A DNA stretch of 64,000 bases from Streptosporangium roseum DSM 43021. Lineage in GTDB: Bacteria; Actinomycetota; Actinomycetes; Streptosporangiales; Streptosporangiaceae. The notes under the pieces are model-generated. The model searched no databases. It was not told the origin of the DNA and saw only the letters and a list, made by a program, of their open reading frames with translations. The translations under genes and the position numbers were made by a program. Location: the NCBI RefSeq assembly GCF_000024865.1, contig NC_013595.1, positions 4,216,001-4,280,000 of the forward strand, in the 5' to 3' direction. Shown piece by piece: positions 1 to 9,300 of this stretch. How positions within the stretch are numbered: the stretch's first letter is position 1; each line of letters starts with the position of its first letter.

Positions 1-173
1 CGCAGCGGGAATCGGGGGGTGAAAAGGAAGATGGATGTGCAGCAACCTGTGCCGTGACGCTAGATCCGCGATCAGGTGCCGAACATCCGTATCGATATCC
101 GTATACATACGGAAAAAGCGACCCCGGCCAGGAAGCTCATGAAGTGCCACCGGACCGCCGGGAGGCATGCGAA

Positions 174-207
174 GGCCCGTGGCGGCCGGTACGGCGCGCC
201 ACGGGCC
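174..207 (-). terminator. Hairpin terminator of the sugar dehydrogenase gene
   Basis: Eleven-base-pair perfect stem (174-184 pairs with 197-207) with a 12-base loop, lying ten bases after the stop codon of the minus-strand gene that ends at 217. No strong T run follows, so intrinsic termination is likely but not certain. Confidence 0.5.
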
Positions 208-216
208 ACGGCTCGC

Positions 217-3054
217 CTACCTGGTGAGGGTGAAGGTGTCGACGTCGAACAGGAAGCCGGTGCCGGTGCCGGTGTAGACGAGGAAGAGGGGGCCGGTGGC
301 GGAGGCGGTCAGGGGGGTGGTGACGTTCTGGAAGGTCTCCCAGCCTCCGGTGGTGGGTACGGTGACCGTGCCGAGGAGGGCGCCGGTGGCCGATCCGGAG
401 CGGATCTGGATGGTGCCGCCGGGTCCGGCGGAGGAGATGCGGGCGCTGAAGGCGGTGGCGCCGGTGGTGGTGATGGTGGAGTAGCCGGTCCAGTCGCCGT
501 TGTTGATGTATCCGGCGGTCCTGCCGCCGCTGGCGGGGGCGTGGTCGGCGATCTGCACGCCGGAGGTGGAGGTGTAGGACTCCGCCTCGGCCGTCGTGCC
601 GGCCGCGGTCACGAGGGTGAAGGCGTCCACGTCGAACAGGTTGCCCGCGCCGGTCGGGCCCTTGAACACCAGGAACAGCGTGGTGCTCCCGGCGGGCGCG
701 CCGGAGATGCTCGCGGTCACGTCGGTGAAGGTCTCCCAGCTACCGGTGACCGGTACGGCGGCCGTGCCGAGCAGGGTGCCGGTCGCCGAGCCCGCCCGCA
801 CCTCGATGGTCCCTCCCGCCCCGGCCGAGGAGACCCGGAAGGACGCGCTCCTGACGCCGGACAGCACGTACGGCTGGAAGGAGATCCAGTCGCCGTTGTC
901 GATGAACCCGGCCGTCCTGGCGCCCTCCGCCGCGGTGTGGTCGGCCGGCTGGATTCCGGACTGCGCGCCGAAGTGCTCGGCCTGCCTGTGCCGGGGCTGC
1001 AGCACGCGGACGCTGTGCGTGGTCAGGCCGCCGGCGTCGGTGTACTCCGCGTCGAAGACGCCGTAGATGTTGGCCGCGGCGTCGTGCTCACCGTCGACCG
1101 GCACCGCGATGCTCCCGGAGCAGCCGTTCCTGGAGGTGATCGCGTGGCGGTGGCTGTCGTGGCCCAGCAGGTAGGTGACCTTCACCTTGGCGCAGTCGAC
1201 GGCGCCGTCCTCCGGGTCGGAGACGTTGACCTGGAAGGGGACGGTGTCGCCGAAGGCGAAGGGCCGGCCGTCGCCGGGGGAGGCGAGCGACACCGACGGA
1301 GCGCTGTTGCCGACCGTCACGATGACGCTCGCGGTGCCGGTCAGCCCGGTCGGATCGGTGACCGTCAGGGTCGGCGTGTAGGTGCCGTTGGCGGTGTAGG
1401 TGTGGGACGGGTTGGCCTGGGTGGACGTCCCGCCGTCGCCGAACCTCCACGAGTAGGTGAGGGCGCCGCCCTCGGGATCGGAGCTGCCGGCCGAGGAGAA
1501 GGCGACGGCCAGCGGGTTCGGACCCGAGGTCCTGTCCGCGGTCACCTTGGCGACGGGGTTGCGGTTGGTGCCGCCGATGTGCTCGACCCGGTAGAGGGCC
1601 TGGTTGTCGCTGCCGGTTCCGTAGTCCAGCACGTACAGCGCGCCGTCCGGGCCGAAGGCCATGTCCATGACCTGGGTGCCCGTCCAAGGGAACGCCGCGA
1701 TCTCGCCGGGGGAGCCGTCGGCCTTGACCTCGATCGCCTTGATCCAGCGCCTGCCGTACTCGCCGGCGAAGTAGCGGCCGTTCAGCGAGGCGGGGAACTT
1801 GACGGCGGAGTCGAGGTTCGCGTCGTAGCGGTAGACCGGCCCGCCCATCGGCGACTCCGAGCCGCCGCCGAACTCCGGCGGTGAGCCGGCGTCGCCGTAC
1901 TTGATCCAGCTCGGCTTGGCCGCGGGGAGCCTGGCCAGGCCGGTGTTGCGGAAGGAGTTGTTCGCCGGGCCGCCCGCGCAGTCGTACTTCGCGCCGGACG
2001 GGCCGTCGGGGAAGGTGAACTCGTTGTAGGTCTCGGCGGGGGTGTTGGTGCCGGTGCAGTACGGCCAGCCGTAGTTGCCCGGCCCGGTGATCCGGGTGAA
2101 CTCCACCTGGCCGCCGGGGCCGCGGTTGGCGTCGCCCGAACCCGCGTCGGGACCGTAGTCGCCCAGGTAGACGACGCCGGTGGCCTTGTCGACCGACATC
2201 CGGAACGGGTTGCGGAAGCCCATCGCGTAGATCTCCGGCCGGGTCCCGGCGGTCCCGGGCGCGAAGAGGTTGCCGGAGGGGACGGTGTAGCCGCCGGCCG
2301 CGGTCGGTCTGATCCGCAGGACCTTGCCGCGCAGGTCGTTGGTGTTGCCCGAGGAACGCTGGGCGTCGAACTGCGGGTTGCGGTCGGTCCGCTCGTCGAT
2401 GGGCGTGAAGGAGCCGGACTCGAACGGGTTGGTGTCGTCACCGGTGGTGAGATACAGGTTCCCGGCCGCGTCGAAGTCGATGTCGCCGCCGACGTGGCAG
2501 CACTGCCCCCGGTCGTTGGGGACTTCGAGGACGACCTTCTCGCTGGCGAGGTCGAGCGTGCCGTCGGTCCTCAGCACGAACCGCGACAGGTTGAGGTGGC
2601 CCTTCCAGGCGGCGAAGTCGGCCTCGGTGCCCGTCTTCGGGGCGTCGCCCGCCGGGGTGGCGAGCTTCGGCGAGTAGTACAGGTAGATGTAGCGGTTCGT
2701 GGCGAAGCCGGGGTCCGCCGCGACGCCCTGCAGCCCTTCCTCGTCGTGCGTGTAGACGTTCAGGGTGCCGGCGACCTTGGTGGTGCCCGACGCGTCGGTG
2801 ACGCGGACCGTGCCGTTGCGGGCGGTGTGGACCACCGACCGGTCGGGCAGCACCGCCAGGGACATCGCCTCGCCGAGCTTGGCCGCGCCGACGGCGAGCT
2901 GGACCTGCTGGTAGTCGGACGGGGGGATGGCGGCCGTCGCCTGAGCCGCGGGAGCGGTCCGGGCCGCGTGGGCCGTGGGGATCGCCAGGCTGCCGGCCGT
3001 GACCAGCAACGCCGTGGCGAGCGTCCTGATCCAGGGCCGAGAACGGGGTGACAT
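217..3054 (-). CDS. Secreted PQQ-type glucose/sorbosone dehydrogenase with PKD and two CBM6 modules
   Basis: Predicted secreted sugar oxidoreductase of 945 residues. A signal peptide (about residues 1-30, hydrophobic core ending AHA) is followed by a six-bladed glucose/sorbosone dehydrogenase propeller (about 45-490; motifs such as DEEGLQGVAADPGF, YAMGFRNPFR and DMAFGPDGALYVLDYG), a PKD domain (about 497-585, FGDGGTST and NGTYTPTLTVTD), a linker domain, and two tandem carbohydrate-binding modules of CBM6 type (about 690-820 and 825-945, each with a DNGDWxxF or NNGDWTGY motif). The family oxidises aldoses or sorbosone with PQQ; the CBMs imply a polysaccharide or cell-wall target. ATG chosen because GGAAAGG lies seven bases upstream. 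Monocistronic: a hairpin follows, and a palindromic operator sits about 220 bases upstream. The substrate cannot be told from sequence. Confidence 0.85.
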   Translation of the reverse strand: MSPRSRPWIRTLATALLVTAGSLAIPTAHAARTAPAAQATAAIPPSDYQQVQLAVGAAKLGEAMSLAVLPDRSVVHTARNGTVRVTDASGTTKVAGTLNVYTHDEEGLQGVAADPGFATNRYIYLYYSPKLATPAGDAPKTGTEADFAAWKGHLNLSRFVLRTDGTLDLASEKVVLEVPNDRGQCCHVGGDIDFDAAGNLYLTTGDDTNPFESGSFTPIDERTDRNPQFDAQRSSGNTNDLRGKVLRIRPTAAGGYTVPSGNLFAPGTAGTRPEIYAMGFRNPFRMSVDKATGVVYLGDYGPDAGSGDANRGPGGQVEFTRITGPGNYGWPYCTGTNTPAETYNEFTFPDGPSGAKYDCAGGPANNSFRNTGLARLPAAKPSWIKYGDAGSPPEFGGGSESPMGGPVYRYDANLDSAVKFPASLNGRYFAGEYGRRWIKAIEVKADGSPGEIAAFPWTGTQVMDMAFGPDGALYVLDYGTGSDNQALYRVEHIGGTNRNPVAKVTADRTSGPNPLAVAFSSAGSSDPEGGALTYSWRFGDGGTSTQANPSHTYTANGTYTPTLTVTDPTGLTGTASVIVTVGNSAPSVSLASPGDGRPFAFGDTVPFQVNVSDPEDGAVDCAKVKVTYLLGHDSHRHAITSRNGCSGSIAVPVDGEHDAAANIYGVFDAEYTDAGGLTTHSVRVLQPRHRQAEHFGAQSGIQPADHTAAEGARTAGFIDNGDWISFQPYVLSGVRSASFRVSSAGAGGTIEVRAGSATGTLLGTAAVPVTGSWETFTDVTASISGAPAGSTTLFLVFKGPTGAGNLFDVDAFTLVTAAGTTAEAESYTSTSGVQIADHAPASGGRTAGYINNGDWTGYSTITTTGATAFSARISSAGPGGTIQIRSGSATGALLGTVTVPTTGGWETFQNVTTPLTASATGPLFLVYTGTGTGFLFDVDTFTLTR

Positions 3055-3425
3055 GTGGGTCCTTTCCTGACCTGGGGGGTTAAGTCAGGCAAGGCGCGCG
3101 CCGCCGCGCTGGTTGCCGTGGTGCCTTTATTTGTCTTGGAGAGCAATTAATTGGGTTTGTAACACGCGGGTGTCGCGCTGTGCACCCCCGAGGCAGGTAA
3201 CGAATCAGCAACCGGCTGATCCGTTGCAGGTCGGCGAAAAATCTGTGCAAGGTTATGAAAATGTTACACAAGCCGAAACGTTTCGACACTTGTGCCCCCG
3301 CCGTACGGATGTTTTTAATTCGGCGAACGCGTGCTCTCCGACCCCGCGACCGTCGCAATCCGCCGCGTCGCGGCATCGAGTCCCGGAGGGAACGCCGATC
3401 GAACGCCCCCACGTCCTCCCGCTGA
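3055..3425. other. Intergenic promoter region of the sugar dehydrogenase
   Basis: 371 bases with no supportable gene. The stretch 3130-3320 is markedly AT-richer than its surroundings and probably holds the minus-strand promoter and long leader of the secreted dehydrogenase. The perfect 12-bp palindrome at 3274-3285 is the one clear site. Confidence 0.5.
3274..3285. promoter_or_regulatory. LacI-type operator palindrome CGAAACGTTTCG
   Basis: Perfect 12-bp palindrome with central CG, the typical form of LacI/GalR-family carbohydrate operators. It lies in the AT-rich region upstream of the minus-strand secreted dehydrogenase, next to a TTGTGT that could be its -35 box. Catabolite or substrate control of the dehydrogenase by a LacI-family protein is inferred; no such regulator gene is adjacent. 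Confidence 0.45.
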
Positions 3426-4228
3426 ACTGACAGGAGCGCGACTCCCGGTGGCGGGCCGCCGGCGTGGTGGTCGGTGGGCGTGATCGTGTACGAGCTGTTC
3501 ACCGGCAGGACGCCGTACCACGACCTCGCCGAGGGCGACATACCCGCCGTCCTGCGGCAGGCGCGTCCCTTCGACCTGTCGGCGATCGCCGATCCCCGCT
3601 GGCGCATGCTGGTCCAGGGGCTGCTGACCGTCGACCGCGACTCCCGCTGGCAGCACACGAATGCGCGCACCGGCGGATGTGCCCGGACGGCTGCCGGGTG
3701 CTCGGGCGGGTGGCCGACGAGGTGCCCCGGACCGTCGCCGAAGTGGTCGGCAGGCTGAGCTGGCTGCGCCCGGTGATCGAACGGCACGCCAGGAATCTCG
3801 GCCACGACCTTGCACCGGGAGGGGTCCCCGCCGCCGGCGACATGTGCCTCGCGTGGAGCGCCGCGGCCGAGCTGACCCTCCGCCCGGGAGCGCTCGGCGC
3901 CTTTTTGGCTAGAATCCGCAAGGTGAAGAGCGACGCCCCCTGGTGGATCCGGGAACGGAGAGCCGCTCACGACGCCGACGTGGAGAGCGTCCCGGGCCGC
4001 GGCAGGATCGTGGTCACCCGTCTCCTCGCCCGCTACGCCCCGGCCCCGGTCCTCGCCCCTGTCTCGGCCCCGGCTCCCCGGCGGATGTATCCGGTGACCG
4101 GTGCGGCCCTCCGGCCGCGCCGGCCGGAGGACGCCGGGGAGAGGGCCCGGCGCGCCGGGCGCTGCCGCCGGTTCGCGGTGCCGGTGATCCTGCCTGTCCT
4201 CCTCGGACTGCCGGCGGGGGACGCATGA
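3426..4228 (+). pseudogene. Broken protein-kinase-like paralogue, N-lobe lost, internal deletion and frameshift
   Basis: Remnant of a paralogue of the next gene. In one frame (3426 to about 3660) it reads PAWWSVGVIVYELFTGRTP...LTVDRDSRW, matching AAWWTLGVVAHELLTGRPP...LAVDPATRW of the neighbour. The reading then continues in another frame with HECAHRRMCPDGC...DEVPRTVAEVVGRL, matching HRCSHPECPEG...AEVPVVMAEVRAVL, and ends at 4228. The neighbour has roughly 150 residues between these two blocks, so the middle has been deleted with loss of frame, and the kinase N-lobe is missing since a stop precedes 3426. The stop overlaps the next start (ATGA, 4225-4228), the relic of a translationally coupled pair. 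The second-frame ORF of 254 codons could still be translated from a GTG at 3464, but its first part is out of the kinase frame. Confidence 0.7.
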
Positions 4229-6042
4229 TCCCCCGCGCGTCCGTCCCGTGGACCCTCGGCGGGAGATACGCGCCCGAGCGCCTCCTGCTCCAGAACGACG
4301 AGTGCGACCTCTACCTCGCCTACCCCCACGGGGGTGACTCCACGGCGGTGACGCTCAGGATCTACCGCCCGGGGCTGAACGCGGACCCGGCCCTGCTGGA
4401 ACGGGTGGCCGGCCTCATCACGGCGGAGCCGTACACCACGAGGCTGATCGACTACGACCGCTCGAAGGCGACCTGGCTGGTCCAGGAGTTCCTCCCGCTG
4501 GGAAGCCTGCGCGACCTCCTGAACTTCATGAACAGGGGGCCGTTCCACGAGGAGCGGTCATGCGAGGTCGTGGCCGCCGTCACCCGCTGCCTCGACGGCT
4601 GGCAGAAAGCCCTGGGACACGAGGTAGGCGACTTCGGCCCCGAGGACCTGCTGGTCAGGCAGACCGAGCCGTTGGTCCTGGCGCTCGGCCACCACCGTGC
4701 CGCACAGTGGGCGGCCCTTCCCGGCGGCTCTCCCTGGCCCGCGCCGCCCGAGACCCTCGAAGGGGTCCGCGGAGCCCCCGCCGCCTGGTGGACGCTGGGT
4801 GTCGTCGCTCACGAGCTCCTGACCGGGCGTCCTCCGGTGTTCGAGCCGGGTGACGCGGACGTCGAGCTCGGAGCCGTCGACCGGGAGCGCTGGGAGCCGC
4901 TGCTCGCCGGGCTGCTGGCCGTCGACCCCGCCACCCGGTGGGGCGCGGCCGAGGTGCGGTCGTGGCTGGCGGGCGCCGAGCCGCCCGTCGCGGCCGTCCG
5001 CCGGTACGCTCCCGTGGAGTTCGCCGGCCGGCACCACGCCACCCCCGCCGCACTGGCGATCGACCTGACCGCGCGGCCCGGGGCGGCCGAGACCTGGCTG
5101 CGCGACGGCGGCCGGAACCGCCTCGTGGCCTGGCTCGATCGCGAGGTCCGCGACGAGCGCTTCGACCGGGAGTGGCTCGACAAGGCGGAGCCCGTGGCCG
5201 TCGCCGCCTTCGCCGCCGCGTTCACGGCCGGGCTGCGGCCGAGATACCGGGGGATGGCCATCGACGCCGAGGGCCTCCTCGACCTGGCCAGGGGCGGATC
5301 GTCCGGCCACCACGCCGTCGCCGACGCCATGGCGGCCGGCGCGCTCGCCCACGCGGCCCGCCACCGCTGCTCGCACCCGGAATGCCCGGAGGGTACGGCG
5401 GGCGGATGCGCGCGCCTGCTCGCGGTCGAGGCCGAGGTCCCCGTCGTGATGGCCGAGGTCCGCGCCGTGCTCGACCGGCTGTACGACATCGTCGGGCCGG
5501 TCTCCGCCGGAACGTGGGAGCGGGGCGTGGCGGCGGCCGTCGAGCTGTGCCTGGTCCCGCAGGCCGCCCGCGCGCAGCGGTGGCGGCTGCGCGCCGAAAG
5601 CCTGCACCCGCTGCGCCGGGCCGCGATCGGGCGGGTCACCTGGTGGGCGGAGCAGCGCAGGAAAGCCCTGAAGGGCAACGCCGGGGAGGTCGAGACCCGC
5701 GCCGCCATCGTGTCGGTGCTCCTGCTCACCTCAAGCGCCGACGAGGCCGGCAGGCAGCTCGCCGAGGAGAGCCGGGAGGAGTTCCGGCGACGGCGGCAGG
5801 AGCTCACGGACCAGGGGCGTTCGGTCCTGGTCCGGGCCGGCGGGGCCGCCGAGTCCCTCTGGTTCGAGCTGCGGCTGCGTTACCCGGCGATCAGGTCGGC
5901 GGTGACGCGGGCGCTGGTGGAGCGCTCCGAGAGCGGGCTCTCCCGGGGTCAGGCGAGCTGGCGCCGCGCGCGGGTGCGCTGGCAGGGCCGGTACGGCCGC
6001 TGGCGGCTCGACCGCGCGGAACGGCGGCGGGTGGGGCGCTGA
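4225..6042 (+). CDS. Protein-kinase-fold pseudokinase with long C-terminal domain
   Basis: 605 residues. Residues about 10-260 resemble a Hanks-type serine/threonine kinase (glycine-rich region GGRYAPERLLLQNDECDLY, LVQEFLPLGSLRDLL hinge, AAWWTLGVVAHELLTGRPP of subdomain IX). The catalytic residues are absent: the VAIK lysine is Arg45 (VTLRIYRP), the HRDLKxxN loop reads GDFGPEDLLV and the DFG motif reads LALGH. It is therefore probably a catalytically dead scaffold or sensor. Residues about 300-605 form an uncharacterised helical domain with a Cys/His cluster (RHRCSHPECPEG), an Arg-rich tail and no membrane segment. ATG chosen for the ATGA overlap with the upstream broken paralogue. Role unknown; actinomycetes carry many such kinase-like proteins. 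Confidence 0.7.
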   Translation: MIPRASVPWTLGGRYAPERLLLQNDECDLYLAYPHGGDSTAVTLRIYRPGLNADPALLERVAGLITAEPYTTRLIDYDRSKATWLVQEFLPLGSLRDLLNFMNRGPFHEERSCEVVAAVTRCLDGWQKALGHEVGDFGPEDLLVRQTEPLVLALGHHRAAQWAALPGGSPWPAPPETLEGVRGAPAAWWTLGVVAHELLTGRPPVFEPGDADVELGAVDRERWEPLLAGLLAVDPATRWGAAEVRSWLAGAEPPVAAVRRYAPVEFAGRHHATPAALAIDLTARPGAAETWLRDGGRNRLVAWLDREVRDERFDREWLDKAEPVAVAAFAAAFTAGLRPRYRGMAIDAEGLLDLARGGSSGHHAVADAMAAGALAHAARHRCSHPECPEGTAGGCARLLAVEAEVPVVMAEVRAVLDRLYDIVGPVSAGTWERGVAAAVELCLVPQAARAQRWRLRAESLHPLRRAAIGRVTWWAEQRRKALKGNAGEVETRAAIVSVLLLTSSADEAGRQLAEESREEFRRRRQELTDQGRSVLVRAGGAAESLWFELRLRYPAIRSAVTRALVERSESGLSRGQASWRRARVRWQGRYGRWRLDRAERRRVGR

Positions 6043-6059
6043 CGGGACGGCCCGCGGCC

Positions 6060-6084
6060 CGGCAGGCGCGCCACGGGCCTGCCG
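6060..6084 (+). terminator. Hairpin after the pseudokinase gene
   Basis: Eight-base-pair stem CGGCAGGC/GCCTGCCG (6060-6067 with 6077-6084) 18 bases after the stop codon. No T tract follows, so it may be a factor-assisted or weak terminator. Confidence 0.4.
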
Positions 6085-6090
6085 CTCGTA

Positions 6091-6255
6091 CTACTGCTCG
6101 TAGAAGAAGACGATCATCTTGACCCGGTCGGTGCCCTGCTCGGTCCACTGGGCCAGTGCCGTGCGTCCCGCGAGAATTGTTTCGCGTGTCTCCGGCGTAC
6201 GCGTCCATGGCCGGAGCGGTCGCGCGGACGGGGCGCGCCGTGCGATCCGGATGAT
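6091..6255 (-). pseudogene. Possible C-terminal relic of a lost gene
   Basis: On the minus strand one frame reads ...ETRETILAGRTALAQWTEQ followed by GTDRVKMIVFFYEQ and a TAG at 6091-6093. The composition looks protein-like, unlike other frames here, but no start codon or RBS is found and upstream residues degrade into Arg-rich nonsense. It may be the tail of a gene whose front was lost. No family recognised. Confidence 0.25.
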
Positions 6256-6348
6256 TCGGAATGATGCTCTGGCGGAGTGATTCGGAAGAACATTTCGAAT
6301 GGACGTCTCCCCGCCTCCACGGAACGTTCCCGGAAAGCGGCGGCTCCG

Positions 6349-9300
6349 TCACTCCGCCCGGCCGCGCGCCCTTTCGGCGAGCTGTTCGCGCACCTGCTCG
6401 GCCGCCGGGGGATCCAGCTTTTCGGCCAGGGCGTGGGCCTCGGCCAGCGCGTTGTGGGCCGCGGAACTGTCTCCGGCGGCCAGGTGCGCGTCGCCGAGCA
6501 TGATGAGGGTGCGGGCCTCGTGCACCGGAACCTGTATCCGGCGGAACAGGGTGAGGGCCTGCTGGAAATAGGGCACGGCCTGTGCCGGATTGCCCGACGC
6601 GATGGTCAGCTCACCCAGCCCGACCAGCACCCGCGCCTCCGCGAGCCGCTGGCTGGATGTGCTGGCCAGCATCAGGGCGTGGCGCAGCGCCCCCTCCGCC
6701 TCGGCGAGCATGCCCTGCCGGAGCCGTGCGATGCCCAGCCCGTGCAGCGCGTACGCCTCTCCGGTGGGGTCGCCGATGTCCCTGACGACGGTCAGCGCCT
6801 CGTCGAAGACGCGTGCGGCGAGGGCGGGCTCGTCCGACTGGAGGTGGACGTGGCCCATCCGGTGCAGGACCTGGGCCCGCACCCTTCGGCTGCCGCCGTT
6901 CCCGCTGAGCTGCAGCGCCTCCGACAGCAGCCGCTTGGCGCCTTCGAGGTCGTCGAACTCCAGCCTGAGCTGGGCCAGGTTGTGGAGCGCGTAGGCGGCG
7001 GCGACCTGGTCCCCGATCGTGCGGAAGATCTCCAGCGCCCATTCGTAGTGCGCCGCCGCCTCGTCGAAGCGGCCGTTCATCCGGTCGAGGAACCCGATGT
7101 TGCGGATGGCCATGGCGACGCCGCGATCGTCGCTGACCTCCCGGAACAGCCTGACCGCCGCTTCGAATTCGCGCTGCGCGTCGTCGAATCGCTGCTCGGT
7201 GATGGCCAGCGAGCCCATCGAGTGGAGTATCGCCGCCTGGCCGCGCTTGTCCCGGGCGTGCCGGGTGGCCGCCAGCGCGATGTCGTGGGTCTCCCGCCAG
7301 TCGTCGAGGTAGACCCGCGCCTCGAAGAACGTCACCGCGTTGATCGTGAGGCTCCAGCAGAGCTCGACGAGGCCGGCCTGCGCCGCCTGCCGGATGCCGG
7401 AGACCAGGATCATGCGCTCGCGCTCGAACCAGGCGAGCGGCACCGCGATGAGCTGGTCGACCAGATCCCTGGGCAGCGACCAGAGGGAGGCGTCACTGTG
7501 GATCAGGATGTCGGGGCCGTACTCCCGGCGGCGGGCCGCCTCCGCGAGGAAGAGCAGGCCGCCGAGCACGCGGGCCAGCGCCGCGCCCCGCTCGGGGGCG
7601 GACTCCTCCGCGGCGAGACGCTCCCGGGCGAACACCCGGATGAGGTCGTGGAACCTGTACTGCGTGTGCACGCCACGCCCGACTCCGGTGGTCTCGACGA
7701 GCTGCGCGTCGGCCAGGTCGTCCAGCAGGTCCTGCGCGTCGGCGAAGGGCATGTCGAGGAGGGCCGCGCTGATCCAGGCGGAGAAGATCTGGGAGTCCAG
7801 GATCGCCAGGCGGCGGAAGAGCCGCCGGGCGTCGTCGCCGGTGCCGTCATAGGTCAGCGAGATGCTGGCCCTGATCCCCATGTCGCCGTGTTTGAGCTCG
7901 TCCAGCCGGCGGGTCTCGTCCTCCAGCCGCCCCACGAGCTGCTCGATGCTCCAGTGGGGGCGCGCCAGGAGCCGCGCGCCGGCGATGCGGAGTGCCAGGG
8001 GGAGCTGCCCGCAGAGCTCGGCCAGCGCCGCGGCGGACTCCGCCTCGGACTGCACCCGCTCCACACCCGCTATCCGGGACAGCAGGTCCATCGACTGGCT
8101 CGAATCGAAAACGTCCACGTCGACGTGGATCGCGCCGGCCAGCCCGGCGAGCCGGCTACGGCTGGTGATGATCACGGCGGAGGCGGGATTGCCCGGAAGC
8201 AGCGGCAGGACCTGGCTCTCGTTGCCCGCGTCGTCCAGCACGATCAGCATCCTGCGGTCGGCGAGCAGGGAGCGGTACATCTCCGCCCGCTCCTCCAGGC
8301 CGTCGGGGAGCGCGGTGCCGGGCACGCCGAGCACGCGCAGGAACCGTTCGAGCACCTGCATCGGGCTGGTCGGGCGAGAGACGCCTCCGTGCAGGTCGGC
8401 GTAGAGCTGCCCGTCGGGGAAGTGCTCGGCGACGCTGTGCGCGGAGTGCACCGCGACGGTGGTCTTCCCGATCCCCGCCTTCCCGACGATCGCGATGATC
8501 GGTACGGCGAAGCGGGACCGGTCGTCGACGGCGAGCGTCAGCCGCTGGCGGATGTCGTCGATCTGCTTGGTGCGGCCGGTGAAGTCGGCGATGTCGGTGG
8601 GGAGCATGCTCGGCGAGTTCGGGACGCGGGCCGTCGGCTCCTCGACGACCTTGGCGGGCTGCGCCGGCAGGTCGAGGCTCTCGTCGGAGGTGAGGATGGC
8701 GTATTCGAGCTGCTGGAGCCGCTCGTTGGGCTCGATCCCCAGTTCGTCGATCATGGTCTGCCGGGCGAGCCGGTAGACCTGCAGCGCCTCCGCCTGGCGT
8801 CCCGAGCGGTACAGCGCCAGCATGAGATGGCCGCGGAGCCGCTCGCGCAGCGGATACTCCTCCACGAGCTCGGTGAGCTCGCCGACCAGTTCGTGGTGCC
8901 TGCCCAGGTCCAGTTCGAGCTGGACGCAGTCCTCGTTCGCCGTGATCCGGTGTTCGGCGAGCCTGCTCGCCGCCGACTGCACGAGCCTGCTCTCGATGCC
9001 GTCCAGGGCGGGACCGCGCCAGAGCGCGAGCGCCTTGCGGTAGTGCTTTATGGCCTCGTCGAGGTTGCGGTCCTCGCGGGCGCGCCGGGCCTGCAGGACG
9101 AGTTTCTCGAAGCGGTGCGAGTCGATCTGGCTGCTGTCGGCCTGGATCGCGTATCCCTGGGACTGGGTGGAGATGACGTCGGCGCTGCTGTGGGCGGCGA
9201 AGAGGCGCCGGAGCGCGGAGATGCAGATCTGCACCTGGGCCCGCGAGGTGGTGGGGGGATCGTCTCCGTAGATCGCCTCCATGAGCCGGCCGGTGGTGAC

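Larger units (their letters stand above)
6043..6348. other. Intergenic region between convergent genes
   Basis: 306 bases between the pseudokinase and the 3' end of the AfsR-type regulator. It contains a hairpin (6060-6084) and a short minus-strand coding-like relic (6091-6255); otherwise nothing is recognised. Confidence 0.4.
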
